DNA from: Solirubrobacterales bacterium | GTDB taxonomy: Bacteria; Actinomycetota; Thermoleophilia; Solirubrobacterales; Solirubrobacteraceae | Length of the DNA: 64,000 bases | Assembly (NCBI GenBank): GCA_947474595.1 | Contig: CANJIV010000001.1 | Coordinates: forward strand, 1-64,000 | Reading direction: 5' to 3' | Part shown: positions 49,406 to 58,829 of the stretch, piece after piece | How the letters are laid out: every line of letters starts with the position of its first letter | Position numbering within the stretch: position 1 is the first letter of the stretch | Notes under the pieces: generated by a model | What the model was told of the DNA's origin: nothing | The model's database searches: none | The model's input: the letters and a program-made list of their open reading frames with translations, nothing else | Translations under genes and position numbers: made by a program

Positions 49406-51520
49406 CTATCCGGAGCCAGTAGGGCGTGCAGCCACTGTGGCACGCCCTGGCCGGGCTTTGGCGCCACCGCGCACAACGCTGCTAACGGCCACGGCAATCA
49501 CCTTGTACTCAGGGCAGCCAGTGTCGAGATCAGCGGATGGCCCGACGAGGAGGTTGACTCTCACCTCTGGAAAGTGAAAGCCGGTAAAGACGTGGCCTGG
49601 CTCGATCCGATCGGTGATCCGGGCAGTTATCTCAATGCTCCCCTGACGGCCACGGACCTCGACCAATGCACCGTCGGCAATCCCATTGGCCTCTGCGTCG
49701 TCGGGATGCAGCTCAAGCCAGTCACTTGGCAACAGTTCGAGATTGCCCGTGCGTCTGGTCATTGTGCCCACGTTGTAGTGCTCCAACCTACGCCCGGTAA
49801 CCAGGATCAACGGAAAGTCTGCGTCGGCTTCATCGCCGGGCGGCTTGTAAGGCAGGGCGGCAAACTGAGCCTTCCCCCCTGGCAGCTCAAAGTGATCGGT
49901 GTAGAGAATCGGCGAGTCGCGTCCGTCAGGCGCAACGGGCCACTGCAGCCCACTGCGGCCAAGTCGTTCGTAGGTCACCCCAGCAAACTCTGGAGTCATC
50001 TCGGCGACCTCTTTCATCACGTCTTCGGCCGTCTCCCACGGAAGCTCGTGGCCCATCGCTGAGGAGACCATCTGGTAGATCTCGAGGTCAGTCTTGGCTG
50101 CTCCGGGAGGATCAGCAGCTGCAGTAACAAGCTGTATTCGCCTCTCTGCGTTTGTGAAGGTGCCAGATTTCTCAAGGAAGGCGGCGGCGGGGAGCACGAC
50201 GTCTGCAAACTTGGTGGTCTCGTTCTCAAATAACTCCTGAACTACGAGGAAGTCAAGGCTGTCTAGGGCGTTGGCGACGTGTGCAATGTTGGGGTCAGAG
50301 TGAGCGATGTCATAGCCGCAGATCCACATCGCCTTGACCTTCCCATCGATCGCTGCGTCGAGCATCTCCGGCATCTTGAGGCCTCGCTCACGACTCATGG
50401 TGACGCCCCATCGCTCCTCAAACATCTGGGCAGTCGCCTCGTCGCCAACCGAACGATAGGCGGTGAATGTATCTGGCAAGGCCCCCATGTCCGATGATCC
50501 TTGGACGTTGTTTTGCCCTCTCAGCGGCAACAGTGCACAGCCCACACGTCCGATCTTGCCCGTCATAAGCGCAAGGTTGCAGATCATCCTCACGGTGTCT
50601 GAGCCGTGGCGGTGCTCGGTCACGCCTAGCCCCCACGCAATCGAGGCTCGCTCTGCCTCACCATAGAGGTGCGCCGCTCGCTCGATGTCGGCCGCTGGCA
50701 CACCGGTAATGCGCTCTACCTCGTGGGGCGCGTAATTGGCGACTAAATCGGCCACAGCGTCAAAGCCCTCCGTGCGCTCAGCGATGAAAGCCAGATCGGT
50801 CAAGCGATCGCGAATCATCACATGCGCAAGGCCGTTGACAAAAGCGACGTTAGTACCCGGACGTGGACCGCAGTGCAGAACGCCGTAGTCGGCGAGTTCT
50901 ATCTCACGCGGGTCAACGGTGATTAGTTTCGTTCCGTTTAGTGCAGCCTGCTTCATTCGCGCGCCGACCACTGGGTGGGCATCCGTTGGGTTGGCGCCAA
51001 TGATTAAGAGCACCTCGGCAGCTTCGATGTCGTTAAAGGAGCCAGTAGCGCCCGAGAGCCCGAGAGCTTTGCGAAACCCGAAAGAGGTCGGTGTGTGACA
51101 GACCCGTGAGCAGCAATCAATGTTGTGAGTACCGATACCAGCACGAAACACCCGCTGCATCGCGTAGCACTCCTCGTTGGTCGCGCGCGCTGACGCTAGG
51201 CCCGCTATCGCGTCCGCCCCGTAATCGGAGCGGATCCGTCCGAACTCGGCGCCAATGCGACCAATCGCCTCCTCCCACGTTGCGCTGCGAAGGGTTCCAC
51301 CCTCTCTGATTAGCGGAGTCGTTAGCCGCTCGCGTGAATGAGAGAACTGGTGGGCGAAGCGACCTTTTAGGCAGGCATGGCCCTTGTTAGCCGGCCCATC
51401 TGTAGCCGGACTGATTGAGACGATTCGCGCTCCCCGTGAGTGGGCTTCTAACTTACAGCCGACTCCGCAGTAGCCACACGTCGTCGTGGCTGTCGCATCG
51501 AAACGTTGGTCGGCAGTCAT
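49406..51520 (-). CDS. fdsA: Formate dehydrogenase catalytic (Mo-bis-MGD) subunit
   Basis: Molybdopterin oxidoreductase of 704 aa, oxidising formate to CO2 (possibly reversible). N-terminal [4Fe-4S] ligands Cys15, Cys18, Cys22 and Cys50 (CGYCGVGC, then GHACLKG); the Mo ligand is Cys141 followed by His142 in SRVCHTPTSFG, the Cys-type FDH signature rather than selenocysteine. C-terminal MGD-binding domain from about 590 (GRRLEHYNVGTMTRRTGNL). The start ATG 51520 has GGGGAG upstream; a longer frame from 51637 overlaps the iron-sulfur subunit. Unlike canonical FdsA it lacks the N-terminal NuoG-like module, which is a separate gene. Confidence 0.93.
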   Translation of the reverse strand: MTADQRFDATATTTCGYCGVGCKLEAHSRGARIVSISPATDGPANKGHACLKGRFAHQFSHSRERLTTPLIREGGTLRSATWEEAIGRIGAEFGRIRSDYGADAIAGLASARATNEECYAMQRVFRAGIGTHNIDCCSRVCHTPTSFGFRKALGLSGATGSFNDIEAAEVLLIIGANPTDAHPVVGARMKQAALNGTKLITVDPREIELADYGVLHCGPRPGTNVAFVNGLAHVMIRDRLTDLAFIAERTEGFDAVADLVANYAPHEVERITGVPAADIERAAHLYGEAERASIAWGLGVTEHRHGSDTVRMICNLALMTGKIGRVGCALLPLRGQNNVQGSSDMGALPDTFTAYRSVGDEATAQMFEERWGVTMSRERGLKMPEMLDAAIDGKVKAMWICGYDIAHSDPNIAHVANALDSLDFLVVQELFENETTKFADVVLPAAAFLEKSGTFTNAERRIQLVTAAADPPGAAKTDLEIYQMVSSAMGHELPWETAEDVMKEVAEMTPEFAGVTYERLGRSGLQWPVAPDGRDSPILYTDHFELPGGKAQFAALPYKPPGDEADADFPLILVTGRRLEHYNVGTMTRRTGNLELLPSDWLELHPDDAEANGIADGALVEVRGRQGSIEITARITDRIEPGHVFTGFHFPEVRVNLLVGPSADLDTGCPEYKVIAVAVSSVVRGGAKARPGRATVAARPTGSG

Positions 51521-51524
51521 CGGC

Positions 51525-52169
51525 CTACTCCCCTTGTCCAGCTTGGTCGGCGATGTCGAAGAGGAAGCTTTCGGTAATTGCGTCCGTTGGGCACGTATCG
51601 GCGCATGCGCCACAAGATACACACGTTGATGCGGCAAAGCCAGAGTTTAATCCAGCAGCGATCGTGGAGTTAAATCCGCGCCCAGTGGCGGTCAGCGCGA
51701 AGGCGCCTTGCACCTCGTCGCAGACCCGCACGCAGCGCCCACAGGAGATGCAAAGTTCTCGCTGCAAGACCAAGTAGGGGTGGCTGACATCGTGGTCTAC
51801 GGGGTGAGTGGCGCCCGTCCAGCGGGGCTGGCCAATACCCAACTGCTCGGCGACTTGGGCCAACTCAGTGTGAGGTGCTGGAGGCGAGGGTAGCTCGGAG
51901 AGCACAAGCTCGACAACGTTGGCAGCGATTCGGTTGGCGCGTTCATCACGGGTGGAAATCTTCATCCCCTCCCGACAAGGAGTAGCGCAAGAGGCCACCG
52001 GCGCCTTTGCTCCTTCAATCGCCACCAAGCAGACCCGACAGGCGCCAAAGGCAGCCGTGCGATCATCGAAGCAGAGCGTCGCAACTGTGCGTCCGGCGAG
52101 GCGCGTCGCTATCAACGCCGTCGCCCCTGGCTCGACCTCGACCGACTCACCGTCGACGAAGACTTCCAT
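51525..52169 (-). CDS. Iron-sulfur electron-transfer subunit (NuoG/HoxU-like N-module)
   Basis: A 214-aa ferredoxin-type protein. Plant-type [2Fe-2S] domain (about 1-75) with cysteines in CFDDRTAAFGACRVC and ASCATPC; then two [4Fe-4S] motifs, CISCGRCVRVC and CVSCGACADTCP, in the last 75 residues. This is the module normally fused to the N-terminus of FdsA or NuoG; here it is free-standing and would pass electrons from the catalytic subunit to the flavoprotein. It starts 3 nt after the preceding gene and ends 4 nt before fdsA. Confidence 0.9.
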   Translation of the reverse strand: MEVFVDGESVEVEPGATALIATRLAGRTVATLCFDDRTAAFGACRVCLVAIEGAKAPVASCATPCREGMKISTRDERANRIAANVVELVLSELPSPPAPHTELAQVAEQLGIGQPRWTGATHPVDHDVSHPYLVLQRELCISCGRCVRVCDEVQGAFALTATGRGFNSTIAAGLNSGFAASTCVSCGACADTCPTDAITESFLFDIADQAGQGE

Positions 52170-52172
52170 CTC

Positions 52173-53825
52173 TCAGACTCCCAACTCTTGCGGCCAGTGC
52201 GCAATTAGGGAACGGATCGGCGCTGGCATGGCAGCGCCGTGGGCACAGAGACTTGCAACCTCTAGCGTTTCAAGCAGCTCTTCGAGGCGATCGCGATCTA
52301 GGTCTCCGGGCGCCTGAACCATCTCAAGCCCACGTTGAAGACCGATACGACAAGGAAAGCACTTGCCGCAGCTCTCACGTGCCCCGAAATCCAGGAGGTG
52401 GCACGCAAGTTCACGCATGTTGGTGCGCTCGTCAAAGGCGACGATGCCGCCGTGGCCGACCATGCAACCCTCAGCGGCTAACTCATCGAAGTCCAGAAGC
52501 GTGTCGAGCCGATCGCCCGGGAGTATGCCACCCAGCGGCCCGCCGATCTGGAGCGCCTTAATCTCGTGACCGTCTTTGAGCCCGCCTCCCAGCCCGTGGC
52601 AGATCTCAGTCAGAGTGGTGGCGAAGCGAACCTCAAATACGCCGGGGTTGACGAACCGCTCGTTTAGGCAGATTAGTTTTGTGCCGGGGGTTGCGCCCGG
52701 ACTTAAGCCAGCGTAGGCCTGTGCGCCGTGCTCGGCAATAAACGGCGCGTTACAAAGGGTCTCGACGTTGTTAATGACCGTTGGAAGCTCGTGATACCCC
52801 TTCTCTGCGGGGAAAGGTGGACGAACTGAGACGGTTGCGCGAAGGCCTTGGAGCGAGTTGAGCAGTGCCGTCTCCTCTCCAGCTAGGTAGGAGCCAGCGC
52901 CCTCCTCTACTGTGATCTGGAAGTCGAATCCGCTGGCGTAAATGTCGTCGCCGAGATCGCCGCGCTCGTGAGCGCGCGCGATTGCCTCGCGCAACGCCGG
53001 TGCCGACCGTGGATACTCAGACCGCGCATAGATCAAGCCGTGTGTGGCGCCGACCGCATATCCCGCGAGCGCGACGCCCTCTATCAAGAGGTCGGGATTG
53101 CGCTCCATTAGATACTTGTCGATATAGGAGCCAGGATCGCCCTCATCACCATTGACGACGATGAACTTCTGATCGCCAGGCGAGTTGCGAGCGAACTCCC
53201 ACTTCACCCCAGCCGGGAAACCAGCCCCACCCCGGCCGCGTAGATTTGCTTCCTTAACCTCAGCTAGGTAGGAATCTGGCGTCATCTCGGCGAGGGCGCG
53301 GCGCAGGCCGTTAAAGGTTCCCGCAGCGGTCAGCACTGGCCGATCTAAGACGCTACTCCAGTCGGGCTCGAAGGCTTCGGTGGCGCTACCGTTTAGCAGG
53401 CGCTGCAGCGCACCAAGGCCAGCGTCAACAGTGTCGCCGTCGCGGTATGCCGGGGCCGAGTGACACATGCCAAGACAGACCGCCTCGCCAAGCGACAGCG
53501 TCGCGTCTGGGGAGCGTTGGCCGACCCTTAGCCCTAGCCCCTCTTCTAGTTCGAGGATCTGCGCGTCAAAGCGGGCCGCCCAGCAGGCGGTGCCGGTACA
53601 GGCGCGCAAATGGCGATCACCGCGCACCTGCGTGAAGTCGTCGTAATAAGTTGAGATGCCGTAAACGGTGGCCTCTGGCAGGCCCGACCTAGCAGCGGCG
53701 GCTCGCCTGTCATCGTCTGTGATCTCACCGTGGTCTTCGATGGCCTGCTTTAACGAGGCTAGGGCGCTAGGGGGACCCTCGCCGCTTTCACTGCGAAGCA
53801 GCATCTCTATTAGGTTGTGTGACAT
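52173..53825 (-). CDS. NAD-reducing flavoprotein, NuoE-NuoF fusion (FdsG-FdsB)
   Basis: A 550-aa fusion. Residues about 1-150 are the NuoE/FdsG thioredoxin-fold [2Fe-2S] domain (CTGTAC and CLGMC). Residues about 150-550 are NuoF/FdsB: FMN/NADH motif LRGRGGAGFPAGVKWEF, GAGSYLAGEETALLNSLQG, and the C-terminal [4Fe-4S] ligands ESCGKCFPC with a later LCAHG. It makes the complex a soluble NAD-dependent formate dehydrogenase. First gene of the operon; a -10-like TATGCT lies at 53874-53879 on the minus strand. Confidence 0.92.
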   Translation of the reverse strand: MSHNLIEMLLRSESGEGPPSALASLKQAIEDHGEITDDDRRAAAARSGLPEATVYGISTYYDDFTQVRGDRHLRACTGTACWAARFDAQILELEEGLGLRVGQRSPDATLSLGEAVCLGMCHSAPAYRDGDTVDAGLGALQRLLNGSATEAFEPDWSSVLDRPVLTAAGTFNGLRRALAEMTPDSYLAEVKEANLRGRGGAGFPAGVKWEFARNSPGDQKFIVVNGDEGDPGSYIDKYLMERNPDLLIEGVALAGYAVGATHGLIYARSEYPRSAPALREAIARAHERGDLGDDIYASGFDFQITVEEGAGSYLAGEETALLNSLQGLRATVSVRPPFPAEKGYHELPTVINNVETLCNAPFIAEHGAQAYAGLSPGATPGTKLICLNERFVNPGVFEVRFATTLTEICHGLGGGLKDGHEIKALQIGGPLGGILPGDRLDTLLDFDELAAEGCMVGHGGIVAFDERTNMRELACHLLDFGARESCGKCFPCRIGLQRGLEMVQAPGDLDRDRLEELLETLEVASLCAHGAAMPAPIRSLIAHWPQELGV

Positions 53826-53901
53826 CTCTTACTGTGACTCCCGACCGGCTCTGTGTGTTTGGCTGGGGCCCACAGCATAAGTTTAGCCCCGACTGACGGG
53901 G

Positions 53902-53907
53902 TAGGAT
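53902..53907 (+). promoter_or_regulatory. -10 box TAGGAT, leaderless start for the antiporter
   Basis: TAGGAT ends 7 nt before the ATG at 53915; divergent from the formate dehydrogenase promoter region. Confidence 0.6.
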
Positions 53908-53914
53908 CACGTCA

Positions 53915-55168
53915 ATGATCGACGACGTTGTCCTGACCCTCAGTGTGATCCTTGGCGCAGGACTCGTCGCTCGCTTCGTCGCAGATCTACTGCGTATTCC
54001 CGAGATGCTCGTGATGATTGCCGTAGGAGCGCTGCTTGGGCCTGCGGTGATCGATGCCATTGATGTTCCGCTCGACGCGCTGGGGGCACAGTTGGTCTTC
54101 ACTCTCGGGGTCTCGATAATCCTCTTCTACGGTGGACTGAACCTCTCTCTTCGCGTGCTGCGCCAGACTGCGGTATCACTTGGCATGCTGGCGGTCCCAG
54201 GGGTGATCATCACAGCCTTGATCGTCTCCGTTACAACCCACTTTGCCTTTGGCTTCTCGTGGACTGAATCAATGCTTCTCGGAGCGGTGCTAGCGCCCAC
54301 CGACCCAGCGATCCTAATCCCCTTATTTACAGCTTCGCGGGTGAAGGCCAAGGTCGCACAGACCGTCATCGCCGAGTCGGCCTTCAACGATCCTGTCAGC
54401 GCAGTTTTGGCACTGACACTTGCGGGAATCCTCTTGGGGGGTGGCGATGCGTCGACTAGGCCGGTCTTAGAGTTCATCCTCAACCTCGCAATCAGCACAG
54501 GTGTCGGCGTCGTGGCTGGCTTCTTACTCGCGGCGACAATCTCAAGCCACCGCGCTGGAATCTGGCGGGAGTCGCCGGTGATCGCCGTCACTGCAGTGGT
54601 ATCGATCTCTTACTTCTCGCTGGACTCGGCTGGCGCAAGTGGCTATCTCGGCGCATTCATCGCTGGTCTAATCGTCGGCAATATGGAGATGTTCGGCCTA
54701 GCTATGCACTCCCACCACAAGCGAGAGATGAAAGAGTTCGTCCACAACCTGGCGGAGATCATCACCCTTTTTATCTTCGTTATTTTGGGCATCAACCTGC
54801 CCTTCGCGGAGATAGCAGATGAAATCCTTCCGGCAGTCGCCGTACTGGCTACCCTGCTGCTCATCGCACGCCCCGTAGCGATCTTCTTATGCACCACCTT
54901 TGACCGGCGTGCACAGTGGTCACGCGGCGAGCAACTCTTTCTCTGTTGGACGCGCGAGACCGGCGTAGTTCCCGTCGCGTTGGTAGGCATCTTGGCGGGG
55001 ATGGGTACGCCCGATAGCCCTATCTTCCTAGCCGTTGTCACCCTAGCGATCGTAATAACACTGACCGTCCAGGCGTTGCCAGCACCATGGCTAGCCAAAC
55101 GACTTGGAATCCTAGAAGACGACAGCCAGCCTTCCGAGGGCCTCGATCTATCGGCCGCCGTAAAATAA
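53915..55168 (+). CDS. Cation:proton antiporter, CPA1/NhaP-like
   Basis: Inner-membrane antiporter of 417 aa, about 12 helices. The ion-binding segments are visible as LGAVLAPTDPAIL and IAESAFNDPVSAVLALTLAG; the N-D pair in the second is the electroneutral CPA1 type. Na+ or K+ for H+ exchange is inferred from the family. No cytosolic TrkA domain. Convergent with the small membrane protein at 55240. Confidence 0.9.
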   Translation: MIDDVVLTLSVILGAGLVARFVADLLRIPEMLVMIAVGALLGPAVIDAIDVPLDALGAQLVFTLGVSIILFYGGLNLSLRVLRQTAVSLGMLAVPGVIITALIVSVTTHFAFGFSWTESMLLGAVLAPTDPAILIPLFTASRVKAKVAQTVIAESAFNDPVSAVLALTLAGILLGGGDASTRPVLEFILNLAISTGVGVVAGFLLAATISSHRAGIWRESPVIAVTAVVSISYFSLDSAGASGYLGAFIAGLIVGNMEMFGLAMHSHHKREMKEFVHNLAEIITLFIFVILGINLPFAEIADEILPAVAVLATLLLIARPVAIFLCTTFDRRAQWSRGEQLFLCWTRETGVVPVALVGILAGMGTPDSPIFLAVVTLAIVITLTVQALPAPWLAKRLGILEDDSQPSEGLDLSAAVK

Positions 55169-55239
55169 GCTGTCCGGTGCTCGGATTCAAGCTCGGTCAG
55201 ACTCCATCTTTTGCCTCCCAGCTGCTTGAAGCTAAAGCG

Positions 55240-55626
55240 CTAACGCTTGCGCAGCACGACGAAATACCAAAGCACCGCTAGAGCCGCAAAACCAACCGCC
55301 CAGATGATGAAGGGTCTCAGTGGCTCCCCGCTCGAATGGCAGTTAATCGCCGTAGCCCCACAGACGTGCGCAGTCTCAGTGATCGCCCAGAAGAGCATCA
55401 CCGCGCTCCACGCCCCCAGCGCACGAGTCGCCCGATGAGCAGCGACGATTGGGCGGGGTAGCGCCATCCAGACGGTCAGCACCAGCAGGAGCAAGGCGCC
55501 CATCAGATCGGCGGGGCCGGTCCCGGGGGAGTTGCCGACGTTACGTAAGACGACTAGGGCGCCGACCGCCACGACCAGCCCTGCCCCCAATGCCAAGATC
55601 CATTCACGACGCTGATAGCTACCCAT
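55240..55626 (-). CDS. Four-helix membrane protein, unknown
   Basis: A 128-aa protein from ATG 55626 with four hydrophobic helices and a periplasmic loop holding two cysteines (HVCGATAINCHSS), which could form a disulfide. I do not recognise the family. Longer in-frame starts exist up to 55758 but the added residues are Arg/Pro-rich and unlike coding sequence. The ATG overlaps the stop of a possible 60-aa upstream frame. Confidence 0.6.
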   Translation of the reverse strand: MGSYQRREWILALGAGLVVAVGALVVLRNVGNSPGTGPADLMGALLLLVLTVWMALPRPIVAAHRATRALGAWSAVMLFWAITETAHVCGATAINCHSSGEPLRPFIIWAVGFAALAVLWYFVVLRKR

Positions 55627-55801
55627 CAGCAAGGTCCGCGCATGTCCGATGCTGCGGCGTCGGCGCCGATTGAACCGGGCAACTGAGCCAACTGATCTTG
55701 GCTGGACTCTGGGCGGCTGCCAACTGCGGCACAGCGGTCGGCACGCAGATAGCACCAACCGGCGCTACCAAGGGAGCCGCGAAGCGACGGAGATCGAGCA
55801 T
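55619..55801 (-). CDS. Possible 60-aa leader ORF coupled to the membrane protein
   Basis: ATG 55801 to TAG 55619, the stop overlapping the next start (ATGGGTAG). A TAAGGT box ends 9 nt before the ATG. The product has a weakly hydrophobic middle and three cysteines but no recognised domain. It may be a real small secreted peptide, a leader ORF for translational coupling, or chance. Confidence 0.35.
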   Translation of the reverse strand: MLDLRRFAAPLVAPVGAICVPTAVPQLAAAQSPAKISWLSCPVQSAPTPQHRTCADLADG

Positions 55802-55850
55802 TGACCGCCCACCTTACCGCCTGCTGATGGCGTAGGGCGCCAAATCACTG

Positions 55851-55884
55851 TGAGCATGCGCGCACCACCTTGCGCGCATGCTCA
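55851..55884 (-). terminator. Strong hairpin after the SDR gene
   Basis: Perfect 14-bp arms TGAGCATGCGCGCA and TGCGCGCATGCTCA with a 6-nt loop, 35 nt past the SDR stop. The following minus-strand sequence has only a short T run (GATTTGG). Apart from this and the possible small ORF, the 293 nt between the SDR and the membrane gene show nothing else. Confidence 0.65.
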
Positions 55885-55919
55885 AAAGCGCCCCACCGTT
55901 GGAGCGAAACAGTTAGTGG

Positions 55920-56681
55920 TTAGTAGTTGCGACCGTTGGTCGACCAGCCGCCATCGACGGACTCGGTCTGACCGGTCGAGAAGTTGCCGTCATCAGAGAA
56001 GAAGTAGGCCATCTTGCCGGCAATCTCTGCGGGACGACCCAAACGCTTAAGCATGTGCGAGTTCTCATTCTGCACGAGCATCTCTGGGGTGATGTCCTTG
56101 AGAATCGGTGTATCGATCGTCCCAGGGCAGATCGCATTGATCAGGATATTGTCGGGGGCATAGTTCAACGCAGCCTGCTGCGTGAGTCCGATTACGCCAG
56201 CCTTAGCAGCAGAGTAAGAGGCAAGATTCTCTAGCCCTTTGAGTGCAGCAAGACTTGAGATATTGACGATCTTGCCACCGCCGTTGCCCTGCATGTGAGG
56301 GATAACTGCCTGCATCCCAAGCCAGACGCCGCGTAGATCTGTGTCAATCACGTAGTCCCAGCCCTCATCGGTGAGACCGACGACGCTATCTTCGGACTTC
56401 ATGTTCACAACGCCTGCAATGTTTCCTAGCCAGTCAACCTTGCCGTACTTGTCGATCGCCTCTTTGACGGTCCGGTTCCAATCCTCGCGCTTGCGCACGT
56501 CCATCTGGACTTGATGGACCTCGCCACCGTTTGCACGGATTCCATCTGTGGTGGTGGAATCATCTTGGATGTCGGCTACAACTACGCTGGCACCTTCCTC
56601 AGACATGCGTCGTGCGCACGCCTGCCCAATTCCTTGCACGCCACCGCTGATGATCGCAACCTTGCCGTCAAATCGTCCCAT
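55920..56681 (-). CDS. Short-chain dehydrogenase/reductase
   Basis: Classical SDR of 253 aa: nucleotide-binding GGVQGIGQACARR with an Asp ending beta-2 (VVADIQDD, suggesting NAD rather than NADP), NIAGVV, catalytic Ser in NISSLAAL, and YSAAK with catalytic Tyr and Lys. The C-terminal SVDGGWSTNGRN is typical. Substrate alcohol or ketone unknown. AGGGAGG lies 9 nt before the ATG. Downstream of, and codirectional with, a PucR-type regulator running the same way. Confidence 0.92.
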   Translation of the reverse strand: MGRFDGKVAIISGGVQGIGQACARRMSEEGASVVVADIQDDSTTTDGIRANGGEVHQVQMDVRKREDWNRTVKEAIDKYGKVDWLGNIAGVVNMKSEDSVVGLTDEGWDYVIDTDLRGVWLGMQAVIPHMQGNGGGKIVNISSLAALKGLENLASYSAAKAGVIGLTQQAALNYAPDNILINAICPGTIDTPILKDITPEMLVQNENSHMLKRLGRPAEIAGKMAYFFSDDGNFSTGQTESVDGGWSTNGRNY

Positions 56682-56760
56682 GTTCCAGCGCCTCCCTAGT
56701 GAGTTAATACAGAGAAGGCAACCCTACGATTTGCGCCAACGGGGCCGTGCTTGGTGCTCC

Positions 56761-58785
56761 CTACTCTTTGGCGGATGCCACAACGCCAACATCTACCGTA
56801 GTCGCCAGCCTGTCCTCTAGTCCCAAAATGAGGAACGCAAGCTGTACGTCTAACTGAGCACTACCATCGGCGACAATGTCTAGTCCCGTGAGGCGCTCAA
56901 TTCGCGAAAAGCGGTAACGGATGGTGTTCTCATGGACGCCGAGTGCTGTCGCCGCGCGGCGCACACTTCGTGAATTATCAAAGAAGGCCTGGAGCGTGAC
57001 GAAGAGGTCACGGATTCCCTCATCGTCTTTGTCTAAGAGCGCCCCGAGTGTGTCGCGTACGAAACGATCGGCCTCTTTACGCTCGGCCGTGGCCAACAGC
57101 AACCGGCCCGCGCCTAGCTCCTCTACGGCCAGCACATGAATGCGTCCGGCTGCACCAAAGGTCGATATCCCGCGGCCGATCTGTCGTGTCTGGTCGTGGG
57201 CGCTTTGGTAGTCACTGGCACTTAGACAGACGGTCGAAATTGCTGCAGCGACCGTAGCGTCTGGCATGGCTTGGGCTAATACTTCCTTCATGATCACCGT
57301 CAGGCTCGCCGTAGCCGCACCCTTAACTCCCGCATCAGGGCTCTCGACTATTACTGCGATCCCTTGATCTATATCGGCAGCGACGAAGCGGAGGCTCGGA
57401 GCGACCTTAGAGAAAGCGTCATCGAGTCGCTCGCGTGAAATCTCAACTCGAGCTCCGCGTTCGAGCGCCGAAAGCAAGATCAGGTGGTGCGGTTCACTTA
57501 GAGCAATGCCGTGATAGTCAGCGCGACGAGCCAGAGAGGCCTCCCCGTCTGATCCGTAAAGCAGGTCGCGCACTAAAGCTTCGGCGGCATGCACATCGGC
57601 CTCAGCAGCCCTACGCTTGCCGCTTAATTCAAGCGCGATGATTGTGGCGATTCGGCGTGCAACGATCGCATCCTGCGCGCCGAAGCGACTTCGATGCTCG
57701 CGCAGGATCACGTACCCCCAATCATCACCGCCAACCTTGACCAGAGCCGCCATGCAGCGCTGATGGAGTCCTGCGGTTGGGATCGAAGGGATGATCCCAG
57801 GCCTACGCGCAGTCAACTTACCCAACGCTTCCTGCGCGACCGGATCGCGCAGCACGGCAGGGTCAAGAGCGAGCGAGCCAGCCGAACCATCAGCCACCGT
57901 TCCGTGGGCCAGTAGCCGGCAGTCGGCATCGTGGATCGAGCATGGCTTGCCTGTGAGCTCAGTGATCGCCGCGGCGATTTGGCTGAGGTTGGCTCCCTCA
58001 AGCACAAGGTTGGTAAGTCGATCCTCCAGTGCGGCAGCGCGCTGTAACAGTGCGTTTTGGTGAGCCGCCGTGCTAATGCTCGACCGCAGGTCTGTGGTCA
58101 GCTGAGCCTGAGCGATTGCGATCGCGGCGAGATTGGCAAATGCTTGGGCGAGTTCCTGCTGACCAACGGTGTAGTCGTGATGGAGGTCTTGGTTATCTAG
58201 GAACAGCACCCCGATGACATCGCCGCCCAGCAGCATCGGCACGCCCAGCATCGTGCTGACTTTCCACGCCCGCATCGCCGCACGCACCGGGCGGGGGTCA
58301 GACTGCGCGTTCTCAATCAAGACAGGCTTTTGCGTCTTGATGATTTCGTTAGTGAAGCCATCGGCATCTACTCCGACAGTCAAGCGCTTGATCTTGTCGT
58401 CACCCTCCTCTCGAGGATGCCCTACCTGCCCGCGATAGATACCCGTCGTACGGTCCTTGAGGTAGACACTGCAACGCTTGATGCCAAGCAGTCCGCAGAT
58501 GCGGTCTGCGATCAGGTGCAGGAGCTCGTCAAGGTTGCCGTCCTCGTTTACTGTGATCGCGTGGGCGACTTCGCTGAAGGCAGCGACGACGTCGGGGTAG
58601 CCTGCAAAGTCAACGCTGGAAAGTTTTGCTTTTCGGGTGCCAGCTGCCTTACCAGGCGTCGCCTTTATGGTCACTTGGACACCGCCTGCGTGTCGGCTGT
58701 ATTGCTCGCCGAACTGAGATGTTGCTCCACGTACTCTTCCTCCTAATTGGGGCGAACCAGCGATGCCCACGGTAACCTTTCTCAT
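56761..58785 (-). CDS. GAF plus PucR/CdaR-type transcriptional regulator
   Basis: A 674-aa cytosolic regulator. GAF-type sensor domain about 60-220 (LLHLIADRICGLLGIKRCSV, VLIENAQSDPRPV, MLGVPMLLGGDVIGVLFLDN); a middle region with a second small-ligand-like domain; and a C-terminal PucR HTH (SVRRAATALGVHENTIRYRF). Such regulators commonly act on adjacent catabolic genes; the SDR lies 79 nt downstream. The start is uncertain: ATG 58785, or a GTG 15 nt later that has AGAAAGG upstream. Confidence 0.85.
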   Translation of the reverse strand: MRKVTVGIAGSPQLGGRVRGATSQFGEQYSRHAGGVQVTIKATPGKAAGTRKAKLSSVDFAGYPDVVAAFSEVAHAITVNEDGNLDELLHLIADRICGLLGIKRCSVYLKDRTTGIYRGQVGHPREEGDDKIKRLTVGVDADGFTNEIIKTQKPVLIENAQSDPRPVRAAMRAWKVSTMLGVPMLLGGDVIGVLFLDNQDLHHDYTVGQQELAQAFANLAAIAIAQAQLTTDLRSSISTAAHQNALLQRAAALEDRLTNLVLEGANLSQIAAAITELTGKPCSIHDADCRLLAHGTVADGSAGSLALDPAVLRDPVAQEALGKLTARRPGIIPSIPTAGLHQRCMAALVKVGGDDWGYVILREHRSRFGAQDAIVARRIATIIALELSGKRRAAEADVHAAEALVRDLLYGSDGEASLARRADYHGIALSEPHHLILLSALERGARVEISRERLDDAFSKVAPSLRFVAADIDQGIAVIVESPDAGVKGAATASLTVIMKEVLAQAMPDATVAAAISTVCLSASDYQSAHDQTRQIGRGISTFGAAGRIHVLAVEELGAGRLLLATAERKEADRFVRDTLGALLDKDDEGIRDLFVTLQAFFDNSRSVRRAATALGVHENTIRYRFSRIERLTGLDIVADGSAQLDVQLAFLILGLEDRLATTVDVGVVASAKE

Positions 58786-58829
58786 CTAGGCGACCACGCC
58801 CACTTCGCTAACTACCTAGCAGCCTACGG

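Noticed and set aside
49406-49600. Selenocysteine insertion in the formate dehydrogenase
   Set aside because: The Mo ligand position is a normal Cys codon (Cys141 of the catalytic subunit) and no in-frame TGA with a hairpin was seen.
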